From: JASGDN01 sp049840815
GTDB taxonomy: Bacteria > Chloroflexota > Chloroflexia > Thermomicrobiales > UBA6265
Assembly: GCA_049840815.1 (NCBI GenBank)
Contig: JASGJI010000014.1
Location: 205,509-269,508 of the forward strand
Direction: 5' to 3'
Length of the DNA stretch: 64,000 nucleotides
The notes under the pieces were generated by a model that was not told the origin of the DNA, searched no databases, and was given only the letters and a program-made list of their open reading frames with translations. The position numbers and the translations under genes are program-made. Position 1 is the stretch's first letter. The number at the start of each line of letters is the position of its first letter. This document shows positions 17,164 through 26,004 of this stretch, piece by piece.

Positions 17164-17203
17164 AGAAGGAGAGGCATTCTCGCGCGAGAATGCCTCTCCT
17201 TCT
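17164..17203. terminator. Perfect 40-bp palindrome downstream of the SRAP gene
   Basis: Positions 17164-17183 and 17184-17203 are exact reverse complements (AGAAGGAGAGGCATTC at the left, CGCGCG at the centre). It lies 4 bp past the stop of the leftward SRAP gene and is presumably its terminator. Confidence 0.75.
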
Positions 17204-17207
17204 GTGG

Positions 17208-17921
17208 TCAGAAGAGTCCCGGTTGCTCCACATCCTCCAGCGGCTCGATCAGGTCCGGCGAATCGTTAGCCGGACTGTTGACGGCCTTGCTGACCGGATG
17301 CATCTCGACCGCATCGTCAGGAGCCGGCTTCAGCACGTAATCCAGCGCATCGAAATCGGTCTCCGACCGGCTGAGCCAATGCTCCACATCGTCTGGCGGC
17401 ACGATTACGGGCATTCGGTCATGCAATGCATGCATCGCATCGTTCGCCTCGGTCGTGATGATCGTGTACGTCTGGATCGGCGAGCCGTCCTCGCGCACCG
17501 CCTCGTCGTACAACCCCGCGAAGAACATCATCGGCTCGTCGCGAAGATGGATGTAGTAGGGCTGCTTCGGCCCCTTGCCACCATCCTCATGCTTCCACTC
17601 GTAGAACCCATTCGCCGGCACAATGCAACGGTGCCCCCGCACCAGCGAGCGAAACATCGGCTTCTGCGTAAGTGTCTCCGCACGCGCATTGATGGGGGCG
17701 ACCCTCGGCTTCTCTCCCGGCTTCGCCCAGCGAGGCACCAGCCCCCAACTCATCCCGGTCAGTTCGACCCGTTCCTCGTCCGGCGATTCGACCAGCACGG
17801 GCAGGATCTGCGATGGCGCAGCGTTCCAGGTGGGATGCGGCGCCATGCCGAGATCCAACGGGGCGTTGGTCAGGATCTGTCCAAGCAGGTGGAGGTCGTA
17901 GGCAGAATAGCGTCCGCACAT
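17208..17921 (-). CDS. SRAP-family abasic-site DNA-protein crosslinking protein (YedK/HMCES-like)
   Basis: 237 residues. Cys2 directly after the initiator Met (MCGRYSAYD) is the catalytic residue that forms a thiazolidine crosslink with abasic sites in single-stranded DNA. Other hallmarks are WNAAPSQILPV, MSWGLVPRWAK, PINARAETL, CIVPANGFYEW and LHDRMPVIVPP (the conserved His). The role is protection of abasic sites at replication forks. It is transcribed alone and leftward. I saw no SOS-box-like site in its upstream region. The start is fixed by the need for Cys at position 2. Confidence 0.93.
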   Translation of the reverse strand: MCGRYSAYDLHLLGQILTNAPLDLGMAPHPTWNAAPSQILPVLVESPDEERVELTGMSWGLVPRWAKPGEKPRVAPINARAETLTQKPMFRSLVRGHRCIVPANGFYEWKHEDGGKGPKQPYYIHLRDEPMMFFAGLYDEAVREDGSPIQTYTIITTEANDAMHALHDRMPVIVPPDDVEHWLSRSETDFDALDYVLKPAPDDAVEMHPVSKAVNSPANDSPDLIEPLEDVEQPGLF

Positions 17922-18150
17922 GGAATGATGTCCTTTCCGGAAGCGACCTTCGCAGCGCCGCTCTCGACATCGCGATCATTGCCCGATCGGTGCTACCCGA
18001 CTGTCAGCACAATTCTCGCCCACGCGGCAAGCAACTCACCCGCCTCCTCAATTCGTCCAGCCTGCCGCTCATCAATCCGGCCATCGTCATTCCCCTTCGC
18101 CAATGTTCCGGAGCGCTTGACAGGACGGATCCTGCCCGCTATCGTCAAAT

Positions 18151-18166
18151 GCGTGCATATACACGC
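18151..18166. promoter_or_regulatory. Candidate MarR operator GCGTGCATATACACGC
   Basis: A 16-bp inverted repeat with one mismatched pair, ending 14 bp before the marR-type start codon. This is the usual place and shape for an autoregulatory MarR site. Inferred from position and symmetry only. Confidence 0.45.
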
Positions 18167-18180
18167 TTACGGAGTCGGCA

Positions 18181-18651
18181 ATGAATGAGCGCGCCCCTTC
18201 CCGGACCGATTGGACCCATTCGACCTGTTTCAGCACCTCCGTGCGCCGCATCGACCGCATCCTTTCCCGCATCTACGACGACGCAATCCGTCCCAGCGGC
18301 CTCGTGACCACCCAGTACTCGCTCCTCTCCACGCTCGCGCGCGCCCCGGCGGACCTCTCCCTCACCGACCTCGCCACCGCCATCGACATGGACCGCTCGA
18401 CCCTCTCCCGCAACCTCGCCCCGCTCGAACGCCAGGGATTCGTTCACCTCGCCGCCGGTCAGGATCGCCGGGCCAGGATCGTCTCCATCACCCAGGCCGG
18501 ACGCGAGAAGGTCGACGAAACCCGCCCACTCTGGCGGGCCGCGCAGGACCGCGTCGCCGCGCTCGCCGGGGGGCAGGACGTCGAAGACACCCTCACCATG
18601 CTCCTCACCCTCATCGATCCGGTCCGCACATCCTCCCAGGAAGGGGAATAG
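18181..18651 (+). CDS. MarR-family transcriptional regulator
   Basis: 156-residue winged-helix repressor. TTQYSLLSTLARAPADLSLT and MDRSTLSRNLAPLERQGFVH form the DNA-binding helices, followed by the wing AGQDRRARIVSITQAG. Family members respond to small phenolic or oxidative ligands. The start follows CGGAGTCGGCA. The MFS gene begins 6 bp after its stop, so the regulator very likely controls that transporter and itself through the palindrome just upstream. Confidence 0.9.
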   Translation: MNERAPSRTDWTHSTCFSTSVRRIDRILSRIYDDAIRPSGLVTTQYSLLSTLARAPADLSLTDLATAIDMDRSTLSRNLAPLERQGFVHLAAGQDRRARIVSITQAGREKVDETRPLWRAAQDRVAALAGGQDVEDTLTMLLTLIDPVRTSSQEGE

Positions 18652-18657
18652 CGCCTC

Positions 18658-19974
18658 ATGGCAACGATCGAGCCCTCGGCTCTAGCCCCTGCACGATTGC
18701 ACTACGCCTGGGTGATGGCCGGCGTCACGTTCCTCGTGCTCCTTGGCGCATCCGGCTTTCGCTCCGCCCCCGGCATCCTCATCGTTCCGCTTCAGGACGC
18801 CTTCGGCTGGGACCGCGCAACCATCTCCCTCGCCGTCTCCATCAACCTCATCCTCTTCGGCTTCATGGGGCCATTCGCCGCCGCGATGATGGATCGCTGG
18901 GGCATCCGTCGCGTCGTCACCGCTGCCCTCCTGACCATCGCGACTGGCGCGTATCTCACCATCTATATCACCCAGCCCTGGCAGCTCTATCTCCTCTGGG
19001 GCGTCGTCGTCGGTCTCGGCACCGGTTCGATGGCCACGGTGCTCGCCGCGACCGTCGCCACACGCTGGTTCGTCGCACGTCGCGGCATGGTCATCGGCAT
19101 CCTCACCGCCGCCAGCGCGACCGGCCAACTGATCTTTCTGCCCGGCCTCGCATGGCTCGCAACCCATCACGGCTGGCGGTCTGTCTCGATCGCAGTCGCC
19201 CTGGCGACACTTGCGGTGGTGCCGCTGGTCCTCATCTTCGCGCGAAGTCGCCCGGCCGATCTCGGCCTTCGCCCCTATGGCGCGACCGGAGCCGAGCCGC
19301 CGGCACCACCGCGCCGAAACCCGATCGCAACCGCCTTCGGCGCACTGCGAATGGCCATCCACTCCCGCGATTTCTGGCTGTTGGCGGGAACCTTCTTCAT
19401 CTGCGGAGCAACGACCAACGGCCTGATCGGCACGCACCTGATCCCGGCAGCCCACGATCACGGCATGTCCGAAGTGACAGCAGCCAACCTGCTTGCCCTG
19501 ATCGGCATCTTCGACATCATCGGCACCACCGCCTCCGGCTGGCTGACCGATCGCTTCGACCCTCGGCGATTGCTCTTCTTCTACTATGGATTGCGCGGTC
19601 TCTCGCTGATGGTTCTGCCGTGGGCATTCGGGGCGCCGCGCTTCGGGCTGATCGCGTTCATCGTCTTCTACGGTCTCGACTGGGTCGCAACCGTGCCGCC
19701 AACCATCGCTCTGGCCAGTCGCTCGTTCGGCGTCGATCAGGCGGCGCTCGTCTACGGCTGGATCTTCGCCGCGCATCAGGTGGGAGCAGCAACAGCCGCC
19801 TTCCTGGCTGGAGTGATCCGCACCAGCACGGGCGACTACTTCCTCGCCTTCACCGGCGCTGGCTGGCTGGGCCTGCTCGCGGCCTTCCTCGTGCTCGGCA
19901 TCAGCCGAGGGTCACGCCGCCCCCACACCCGCGGCATTCCCGCCCCAGCACATGGCTCCAGGGTGACGGGATGA
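18658..19974 (+). CDS. MFS transporter (monocarboxylate/OFA-like)
   Basis: 438-residue carrier with about 12 membrane helices. It starts HYAWVMAGVTFLVLLGASGF and has APGILIVPLQDAFGWDRATI and FMGPFAAAMMDRWGIRRVV, a pattern typical of the monocarboxylate/oxalate-formate-like MFS group. A cytoplasmic loop rich in Pro and Arg follows helix 6 (TGAEPPAPPRRNP). The C-terminal 25 residues are Pro/Arg-rich and soluble. It forms an operon with the preceding MarR gene. The substrate is probably an organic acid or drug-like compound. Confidence 0.87.
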   Translation: MATIEPSALAPARLHYAWVMAGVTFLVLLGASGFRSAPGILIVPLQDAFGWDRATISLAVSINLILFGFMGPFAAAMMDRWGIRRVVTAALLTIATGAYLTIYITQPWQLYLLWGVVVGLGTGSMATVLAATVATRWFVARRGMVIGILTAASATGQLIFLPGLAWLATHHGWRSVSIAVALATLAVVPLVLIFARSRPADLGLRPYGATGAEPPAPPRRNPIATAFGALRMAIHSRDFWLLAGTFFICGATTNGLIGTHLIPAAHDHGMSEVTAANLLALIGIFDIIGTTASGWLTDRFDPRRLLFFYYGLRGLSLMVLPWAFGAPRFGLIAFIVFYGLDWVATVPPTIALASRSFGVDQAALVYGWIFAAHQVGAATAAFLAGVIRTSTGDYFLAFTGAGWLGLLAAFLVLGISRGSRRPHTRGIPAPAHGSRVTG

Positions 19975-20032
19975 TCCGCGTGCGACGCTCACCTGAGCGG
20001 ACGCATCGGCATCCGGAAGCGAGTGGCACGCA

Positions 20033-20890
20033 TCACGCCCCGCCTGACCGCGCATCCAGCCGAGGCGAGATCCAGTCGATGATGAACCGGATGACCTCCG
20101 ACCGCCCCGGTTCGTTCAGGATCTCGTGGCGCATCCCCGGCCACAGCACGATCGTCCGATCCGCCGTCGTCGCGCCCTTGTACAGCAACTCCGTCCCGCG
20201 CGGACTCGTCAGCTCGTCAGCTGCCCCGTGCATCGCAAGCAGCGGCATCGTCAGCCGGGATAGCCGCGTTCGTGCGTCCTCCCCGGCATGAATCAGCTCG
20301 ACGGCGGTCCGCATCCGGGTCTCGCCATGGTGCGTTCGATGATCGGCATCGAACCCGACGCCAATTGCCTCATCAACACTGAGGACATTCCCGTCGCTGC
20401 GCGGCACCGGTGCCATCGGCAGCACCCGTGCGATCACCTCGCCTGCCTTCCGCACCACGGGCGATGTCCCCTCATCGACAATGAGGGCGGGGCCGCTCGT
20501 GATCAGGAAATCGACCGTCTCCGGATGAGCCTCCGCATACCGAATCGCGATCAGCCCGCCCATCGAATGCCCGAAGAGCACCAGCGGCAGGTCGGGGAAA
20601 GCATCCTTCATCCGCATCACCACGGTCCCGAGGTCGTCCACATAGTCATCGAAGCGCATCGCCAGGGCGCGGGTGCCACCACTCCGCCCGTGCCCGCGAT
20701 GGTCGAGCGTCGCCACCGCGAAGCCCTGGGACACCATCGTGTTGACCAGCAGCGCATACCGCCCGGAATGCTCGGCATGCCCATGGGAAAAGACGAAAGC
20801 CGCCTTCGGATTGTCGGGAATCCACGTCGCAGTCGCCACGATCGTGCCGGAAGCCGGTGAGAAGGTCCTGCGTTCCTGTCGTACGCCCAT
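20033..20890 (-). CDS. Alpha/beta hydrolase (monoacylglycerol lipase-like)
   Basis: 285 residues. It has the lysophospholipase/monoglyceride lipase signatures: FSHGHAEHSGRY (oxyanion region), LDHRGHGRSGG, nucleophile elbow FGHSMGG, acid in MHGAADELTSP and catalytic His in PGMRHEILNE. No signal peptide, so probably a cytoplasmic esterase. GGGAGGGGAGACG precedes the ATG at 20890. The IS481 element begins 26 bp upstream of the start and separates this gene from the same-strand epimerase gene, so its original operon promoter may have been displaced. Confidence 0.9.
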   Translation of the reverse strand: MGVRQERRTFSPASGTIVATATWIPDNPKAAFVFSHGHAEHSGRYALLVNTMVSQGFAVATLDHRGHGRSGGTRALAMRFDDYVDDLGTVVMRMKDAFPDLPLVLFGHSMGGLIAIRYAEAHPETVDFLITSGPALIVDEGTSPVVRKAGEVIARVLPMAPVPRSDGNVLSVDEAIGVGFDADHRTHHGETRMRTAVELIHAGEDARTRLSRLTMPLLAMHGAADELTSPRGTELLYKGATTADRTIVLWPGMRHEILNEPGRSEVIRFIIDWISPRLDARSGGA

Positions 20891-20910
20891 CGTCTCCCCT
20901 CCCGATCCGA

Positions 20911-20916
20911 TCTAGT
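20911..20916. repeat. IS481-family target-site duplication, left copy (TCTAGT)
   Basis: The 6-bp sequence TCTAGT repeats at 21976-21981 on the other side of the element. It fits the NCTAGN target preference described for IS481. Confidence 0.8.
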
Positions 20917-21871
20917 TGTTGATTTGCAATAGGTTGTTGCGGAATGCGGTGATGCGATCCATGGGTGGGATGCCCCCGATCCCGGTGTGAGGACGCGTGG
21001 TGTTGTAGGTTTCGACCCAGCCGGACAAGGCCTTGGCGCGATCATCCGAGGTTTCGTAGGCCGTGGCATACGCCCACTCCCGCAACACCGTCTGAATGAA
21101 TCGCTCCGCCTTGCCGTTGGTGCGGGGCGTGTAGGGTCGGGTCCGCCGATGCTGGACGCCCAGCTCCGCACAGGCCGCCCGGAAGGCGTGGGAACGATAG
21201 CAGGAGCCGTTGTCGGTCATGATCGCGGTGACGGCGATGCCTTGTTCGCGATACCAGCCCACCGTGTCCCGCAGCATCTGGACCGCGGCCTCGCTCCGTT
21301 CATCCGCCAGGACCTGCACCTGCGCGACCCGGGAATGATCGTCAATCGCCACATGCACCGCCTCCCAGCCGATGCCACGGCTCTGCCGGGTCCGATCCCC
21401 GGTGATCCGGTGTCCCGACTGATCGAACCGTCCAAGTTTCTTGGTGTCGAAATGGATCAGCGCCCCGGGTTCCGCCAGTTCGTAGCGATTGGGTGGCTGG
21501 GCTGGTTCCAGGTCCTTGGCACGAGAGAGTCGCGCTCGCCGGAGATAGCGGCTGACCGTGGCCCGGGAACACCCGTGGATCGCGGCCAGCTGCTTCCCGC
21601 TCTGGTGATCTCGTCGCCCCGCCTCGATCGCCGCGACCGTCTCGGTGGCGGTCGGGTTCCGAACGTGGTGGGGACGGGACGAACGATCGGCGAAGGGGTC
21701 GACGCCAGACAGGACCGGCTCATCGGCGCGATGCAGCCACTTCCGGACCGTCGTTTCGGAGATCCCGAAGTCCGCCGTGACCTGCGTCACTGACTGCCCC
21801 TCCTCCCGTACCCGCCGCACCATGAGCGCTCGACTCCATGGCATCGTTCTGGCACCCGTATGGCTGTTCAT
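20912..21871 (-). CDS. IS481-family DDE transposase
   Basis: 319 residues: an N-terminal helix-turn-helix (VTQVTADFGISETTVRKWLH), a second HTH-like stretch (AIHGCSRATVSRYLRRA), then the catalytic DDE core: IHFDTKKLGRF (Asp), IMTDNGSCYR (Asp) and NGKAERFIQT (Glu). The ATG at 21871 is preferred over an earlier frame start because AGGAGGGAACCGG precedes it. The reading frame runs through the terminal repeat, and its TAG stop (20912-20914) lies inside the target duplication, so the host target supplies the stop. The gene is intact, so the element may be active. Confidence 0.92.
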   Translation of the reverse strand: MNSHTGARTMPWSRALMVRRVREEGQSVTQVTADFGISETTVRKWLHRADEPVLSGVDPFADRSSRPHHVRNPTATETVAAIEAGRRDHQSGKQLAAIHGCSRATVSRYLRRARLSRAKDLEPAQPPNRYELAEPGALIHFDTKKLGRFDQSGHRITGDRTRQSRGIGWEAVHVAIDDHSRVAQVQVLADERSEAAVQMLRDTVGWYREQGIAVTAIMTDNGSCYRSHAFRAACAELGVQHRRTRPYTPRTNGKAERFIQTVLREWAYATAYETSDDRAKALSGWVETYNTTRPHTGIGGIPPMDRITAFRNNLLQINN

Positions 21872-21975
21872 CCGGTTCCCTCCTGGTTCGCTGAAGACGT
21901 TAGACATCCCCAGCGTCCATGATCCGAACCGGATGACCAATCCCCTTCCTCACCACAACCTATTGAAACCCCACA
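20917..21975 (-). mobile_element. IS481-family insertion sequence, 1059 bp, complete
   Basis: The left end TGTTGATTTGCAATAGG and the inverted right end TGTGGGGTTTCAATAGG are imperfect terminal repeats extending about 27 bp. Both sides are flanked by TCTAGT. The element carries one transposase gene. It sits between the epimerase and hydrolase genes, all on the minus strand. Removing it and one TCTAGT leaves a roughly 35-bp spacer between those genes. Confidence 0.88.
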
Positions 21976-21981
21976 TCTAGT
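21976..21981. repeat. IS481-family target-site duplication, right copy (TCTAGT)
   Basis: Matches the left copy at 20911-20916 exactly. Confidence 0.8.
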
Positions 21982-21986
21982 CCGAT

Positions 21987-22706
21987 CTACTTTCCCAGCG
22001 CCCGGAACCAGCCCTCCGCGAACGGCGAGACATCGAGCGTTGCCCCTGCCCGGCGCAGGATCTCCACCGGCACGCCGATATCCGCGACGGTGATCTCGCC
22101 GCAGGCCGCATCCGCACCGGGAGCGAGCAGTCCCGTCTTCGGCAACACAAGTGTCAGCGTCCATGTCGCCTGGATGCAGGGTACGCCAATCGCACCGGTC
22201 GTCGCATCCAGCCCGGACGGCAGGTCGATCGCGAGGATTGGTGCCGGATGGGCATTCGCGACGGCGATCAGGGTGGCAACAGCCCCGCGGGGATTGCCCG
22301 CCGCGCTGAACCCGAGCAAGCCATCGAGCATCAGGTCGGCGTCCGGCAGCGGATCGTTGACGGCGAGCAGGGGGATGCCCATCCGCTGCACGGTCGCCAG
22401 CTGATGCGCGGCAGCCCCGGTGTACGCCTCGGCGGGCTTCGTGAGAACGATGCTCGGGCAAGCACCCCACGCCGCCAGCCATCGCGCGGCCACCAGCGCA
22501 TCCCCGCCGTTGCCACCACTCCCGGCCAGCGCCACGATCCGGGCACCCGCCACCCCATCGGACAGGCATCGCTCCCGCGCGAAGGTCGCGATCGCGTGCC
22601 CGGCAGTCTCCATCAGTTGCACCGTCCCGACCCCGAGCTCCTCCAGCATCAGCCGGTCGACCTCGGCCATCGCGGCGGCGGACAGCGCCGTGATCGCGGC
22701 GTTCAT
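21987..22706 (-). CDS. nnrE: NAD(P)H-hydrate epimerase
   Basis: 239 residues, the YjeF N-terminal domain alone. It interconverts the R and S epimers of hydrated NAD(P)H so that the dehydratase can repair them. Hallmarks are VQLMETAGHAIATFAR, ALAGSGGNGGDALVAARWL, DLMLDGLLGFSAAGNPRG and AIDLPSGLDATTG (with the catalytic Asp). The fused or neighbouring dehydratase (NnrD) is not in the window. The ATG at 22706 overlaps the stop of the upstream serine hydrolase gene by four bases, so they are translationally coupled. The IS481 element starts 6 bp after its stop codon. Confidence 0.92.
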   Translation of the reverse strand: MNAAITALSAAAMAEVDRLMLEELGVGTVQLMETAGHAIATFARERCLSDGVAGARIVALAGSGGNGGDALVAARWLAAWGACPSIVLTKPAEAYTGAAAHQLATVQRMGIPLLAVNDPLPDADLMLDGLLGFSAAGNPRGAVATLIAVANAHPAPILAIDLPSGLDATTGAIGVPCIQATWTLTLVLPKTGLLAPGADAACGEITVADIGVPVEILRRAGATLDVSPFAEGWFRALGK

Positions 22707-24157
22707 GCGCTCGCCCGCTCCCGGCGCCGACGCCTCTCCGGCACACCCGCTCGCGCCGAAAGGCGCCCCCCTGCCCGCATCAGCAACCGATCCGGATCGG
22801 AGGCGGTCGGCGCGTCGAAGAATTGCACGACCATCCCCTGGAACGGGCCATCCGGCACGCGGAATACCCGCGCCTCCGCGCTCACCACCGGCACCAGCCG
22901 CATGGAGCGCGTCCCGAGCGGAGTCCCGGTCTCGGAATCGAAGGCGGAGATTGCCGCGCTCAAGCCATCACCGTCGCGCGTGAGGACCGTCTGCTGGTTG
23001 AAGCGGTTGAACGCGCCGGTGTAGGCGTCCAGCGCGGATTCGGAGAGGGCGATCGGCTCCGGCGTGCGCTCCGGAACACCGAGGTAGTGCTCCAGCGCCC
23101 ACGCCTCGATCTCCTGCATGGCGCTGGAACCGGTGTCCGCGTTCGTCAGCAAGGCGATGACGAACCCCTTTTCCGGCACCGCCGTCAGGTGGGCGCGGAA
23201 GCCATCAGTCGCCCCGCCATGCCCGATCCGAAGCACACCATCCTGCGATGTCAGCGACCACCCCAGCCCGTAGGCCGAGCCAAAGGTGGCGTCGCCCGGT
23301 CCGACCGCAATCGCCTCCGTACGCATCGCCTGGGCGGATTCCACGCTGAGCACGCGCGCGCCATCCAGCTCGCCATCGGCCAGGTGCGCCCGCGCGAACC
23401 GGACCATGTCGCCAACCGTGGAGAGGACACCACCAGCAGCCGTCGCGTGCCGTCGATTCCAGTACGGACGGGCGATGGCGAAGCCATCCTCCCGCGAAAG
23501 GAGGTTCTGTCCCACCGCATGCGGTCGTGTGATTGCGTCCTCCGCGAAGAGCACCGTCTGCTCCAGCCCCCACGGTGTCAGCACACGCTCCTGCAATGCC
23601 TGCTCGAACGTCTGCCCGGTCAGCACCTCGCAGATACGCCCGACAAGGTAGAACCCGGTGTTGCAGTAGGCGAAGAGCTCGCCGGGCTGCACCCACTGCT
23701 CCAGCTTGCCGAAATTCGCGATCGCTCGCGCCGAGGCGTCATCGCCGCGCCCGTAGTTGGCGAAGCGATCGCCTTCCAGTCCGGACGCATGCGAAAGCAG
23801 GTGGCGCGTGGTGATGGTGCCACGCGCATCGAGATCGGCGAGCGGCAGATCCGGGATGTACCGGATGACTGGCGCATCGAGGTCGAGCTTGCCCTCATCG
23901 ACCAGGGTCATCGCGAGTGTGGTGGCGAAGACCTTCGAGATCGAGCCGATCTGGAAGAGCGCATCTGGCCCCAGCGGCATCTTCGTGGCGATGCTGGTCA
24001 CGCCCGCCGCCGTCTCGGTGAGCGCTCCATGATGGAAGACCGCCGCCGCGATGCCGGGGACGTTCCACCGTGCGCCCTCGCCCTGCACGGCAGCGGCGAG
24101 CGTGGCATACGCGGGACGGGCAAGCGGCCAGGCGGGGCGATCCGATGTTGCGGCCAT
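22703..24157 (-). CDS. Beta-lactamase-fold serine hydrolase, paralog 1
   Basis: 484 residues, class C beta-lactamase/esterase family. SxxK is in QIGSISKVFATTLAMTLVDE, the YxN motif is FAYCNTGFYLVG, and HGG (IGHGGATDG) replaces KTG. The start at 24157 follows GAGGACCCATCT. The N-terminus (LARPAYATLAAAVQGEGARW) has no signal peptide, so a cytoplasmic enzyme is likely. The C-terminus ends in an Arg-rich tail (PERRRRRERASA). Likely activities are ester or D-amino-acid amide hydrolysis; resistance to beta-lactams is unlikely. It belongs to a run of three paralogs and overlaps nnrE by four bases. Confidence 0.9.
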   Translation of the reverse strand: MAATSDRPAWPLARPAYATLAAAVQGEGARWNVPGIAAAVFHHGALTETAAGVTSIATKMPLGPDALFQIGSISKVFATTLAMTLVDEGKLDLDAPVIRYIPDLPLADLDARGTITTRHLLSHASGLEGDRFANYGRGDDASARAIANFGKLEQWVQPGELFAYCNTGFYLVGRICEVLTGQTFEQALQERVLTPWGLEQTVLFAEDAITRPHAVGQNLLSREDGFAIARPYWNRRHATAAGGVLSTVGDMVRFARAHLADGELDGARVLSVESAQAMRTEAIAVGPGDATFGSAYGLGWSLTSQDGVLRIGHGGATDGFRAHLTAVPEKGFVIALLTNADTGSSAMQEIEAWALEHYLGVPERTPEPIALSESALDAYTGAFNRFNQQTVLTRDGDGLSAAISAFDSETGTPLGTRSMRLVPVVSAEARVFRVPDGPFQGMVVQFFDAPTASDPDRLLMRAGGRLSARAGVPERRRRRERASA

Positions 24158-24332
24158 AGATGGGTCCTCGGTGTAGTCGATGGAGGGACGGGGTGAGAAC
24201 GCGACGGCGGCATGCGCAGGAACGATCGACATGCCCATCCGGAGGAGAACGACGAGGTGTCGTCCCCCTCCGGATGCAATGCGCACCTCACCGTATCGAT
24301 GGCGAACCGGGACGCAGGCGGCGACGCGCGAG

Positions 24333-25916
24333 CTACTTCTTGCCCTTCTTCTTCTTATCGCCCTTCTTGTCCTTGGCCCCCTTGCCAGCCTTCTTGTCCG
24401 CCTTGCCCTTCTCCGCAGCGTCGTCTGAACCCTCGGCGGCCAGCGCCTCAACCCCACCGATCCGCTCGAAGACGCGGCCACCGGCACGGATCATGAACCG
24501 GTCCGGATCGTCCGCCGTCGGCGCCTTCGGGAACTGCACGATCGAGGTGGCCATCGCGCCGCTGATCCCCTTGAAGTCGTTCTCCCGCGTCGATTCGATC
24601 GGCTCGAAGAGCGATGCCGTCCCCCTGCTCATGCGGGATTCCTCATCCCGCTCGCCCGTCTTCGGATCGACCTCCCAGGCGTCGATCTTCAGCAGGCCAT
24701 CCTCACGCTCCACCGACACCCGCATATCGTGGCGGGCATACAGCCCGGCGAGCGCATCCAGGTCCTTCTTGCTGCGCTTGGTCGGCACCGACTTCGGCAC
24801 CTCGAAGCCCAGGTAGAACTTGAGCGCCCATTCGATGATCTGCTCGTAGGCACGCGACCCGACATCGCCATTCGTCAGGACGGAGATCGCGAAGTTGCGT
24901 TCCGGCGCGATCCGCAGCATGGCGTTGAAGCCGATGGTGGTGCCGCCGTGCATGATCAGCTTCAGGCCCGGGTATTCCGTGATGTACCACCCCTGCCCGA
25001 AGCTGGTGTACTGGTCCCACGAGTTGATGAACGGCGTCTGCATCAGCGTCGCCAGCTTCTCGGAGATGATGCGCACGCCGTCCAGCTCGCCCTTGGCGAT
25101 GTGCATCTGGGCGAAGCGGATCTGGTCGCGCGAGGTGGCGATGATGCCGCCCGGCGCCGCGATCTGGCGCGGGAAGGAATACTGCTTCGCGAGCTTCGGT
25201 CCGTCCGCGCGCTGGGAGACCAGATACCCGACCGAGTGCGGGTAGGTGATGGCGTTCTCCGCGTAGTAGACCGTGTTCTCCAGCTTCAGCGGCGTGAAGA
25301 CCCGCTTCTGCATCAGGTCCTCGAAGGTCTCTCCGGTGACGTTCTGCATCGCCAGCGCCGCCAGGATGAAGCCGTTGTTGTTGTAGGAGAAGAGCTGGCC
25401 CGGCTGGAACCACTGCCGGAGCTTCGGGAACTCCGCGACCGCCTTCGCCACCGCCTCGTCACCGCGCCCGTACTCCTCGAAGGTGTCGCCCTCGAACCCG
25501 GCGCTGTGGGAGAAGATGTGCCGCAGCGTGATCCGGTCGCGGGCCGCCTTGTCCTGCAGGTCGAAGTCGGGGACGTACGTCACCAGCGGCTCATCCAGGT
25601 CCAGCTTGCCCTCGTCCACCAACGTCATCGCCAGCGTGGTGGTGAAGATCTTGGAGATGGACCCGATCTGCTGGATCGTGGCCGTCGTCATCGGCTGCCT
25701 GGTGTCGAGGTTGGCGAACCCGACGGCCACCTCATCGACCTGGCCATCGTGCAGCACCGCCACGGTGATGCCCGGAACGTTCCAACGAGCCGCCTCACAC
25801 TGCACCGCCGCATACAGCGACGTGTACTCCGGCCGTGCTGCCGGCCACTCCCGCGAAGCACCCGGTGCCTCATCCTCACCCCACCCGAATCGCGATCCTG
25901 TCAATGTCCCCGTCAT
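24333..25916 (-). CDS. Beta-lactamase-fold serine hydrolase, paralog 2, Lys-rich tail
   Basis: 527 residues. SxxK in QIGSISKIFTTTLAMTLVDE, YxN in FSYNNNGFILAA and HGG in IMHGGTTIGF align with the paralogs on either side. About 30 C-terminal residues form a low-complexity Lys-rich tail (AGKGAKDKKGDKKKKGKK) that may bind acidic polymers or membranes. No signal peptide is present. The ATG at 25916 is preceded by GAGGACTGACAGCATC. The tail codons are mostly AAG, as in neighbouring genes, giving no sign of a frameshift. Substrate unknown. Confidence 0.9.
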   Translation of the reverse strand: MTGTLTGSRFGWGEDEAPGASREWPAARPEYTSLYAAVQCEAARWNVPGITVAVLHDGQVDEVAVGFANLDTRQPMTTATIQQIGSISKIFTTTLAMTLVDEGKLDLDEPLVTYVPDFDLQDKAARDRITLRHIFSHSAGFEGDTFEEYGRGDEAVAKAVAEFPKLRQWFQPGQLFSYNNNGFILAALAMQNVTGETFEDLMQKRVFTPLKLENTVYYAENAITYPHSVGYLVSQRADGPKLAKQYSFPRQIAAPGGIIATSRDQIRFAQMHIAKGELDGVRIISEKLATLMQTPFINSWDQYTSFGQGWYITEYPGLKLIMHGGTTIGFNAMLRIAPERNFAISVLTNGDVGSRAYEQIIEWALKFYLGFEVPKSVPTKRSKKDLDALAGLYARHDMRVSVEREDGLLKIDAWEVDPKTGERDEESRMSRGTASLFEPIESTRENDFKGISGAMATSIVQFPKAPTADDPDRFMIRAGGRVFERIGGVEALAAEGSDDAAEKGKADKKAGKGAKDKKGDKKKKGKK

Positions 25917-26004
25917 GATGCTGTCAGTCCTCTCGTATGCTGCGTGAATCGTCGTTGCATCCTATGCCCGATCGGTGATCCCCGCCAGAGACGAGGCCGC
26001 GCGT

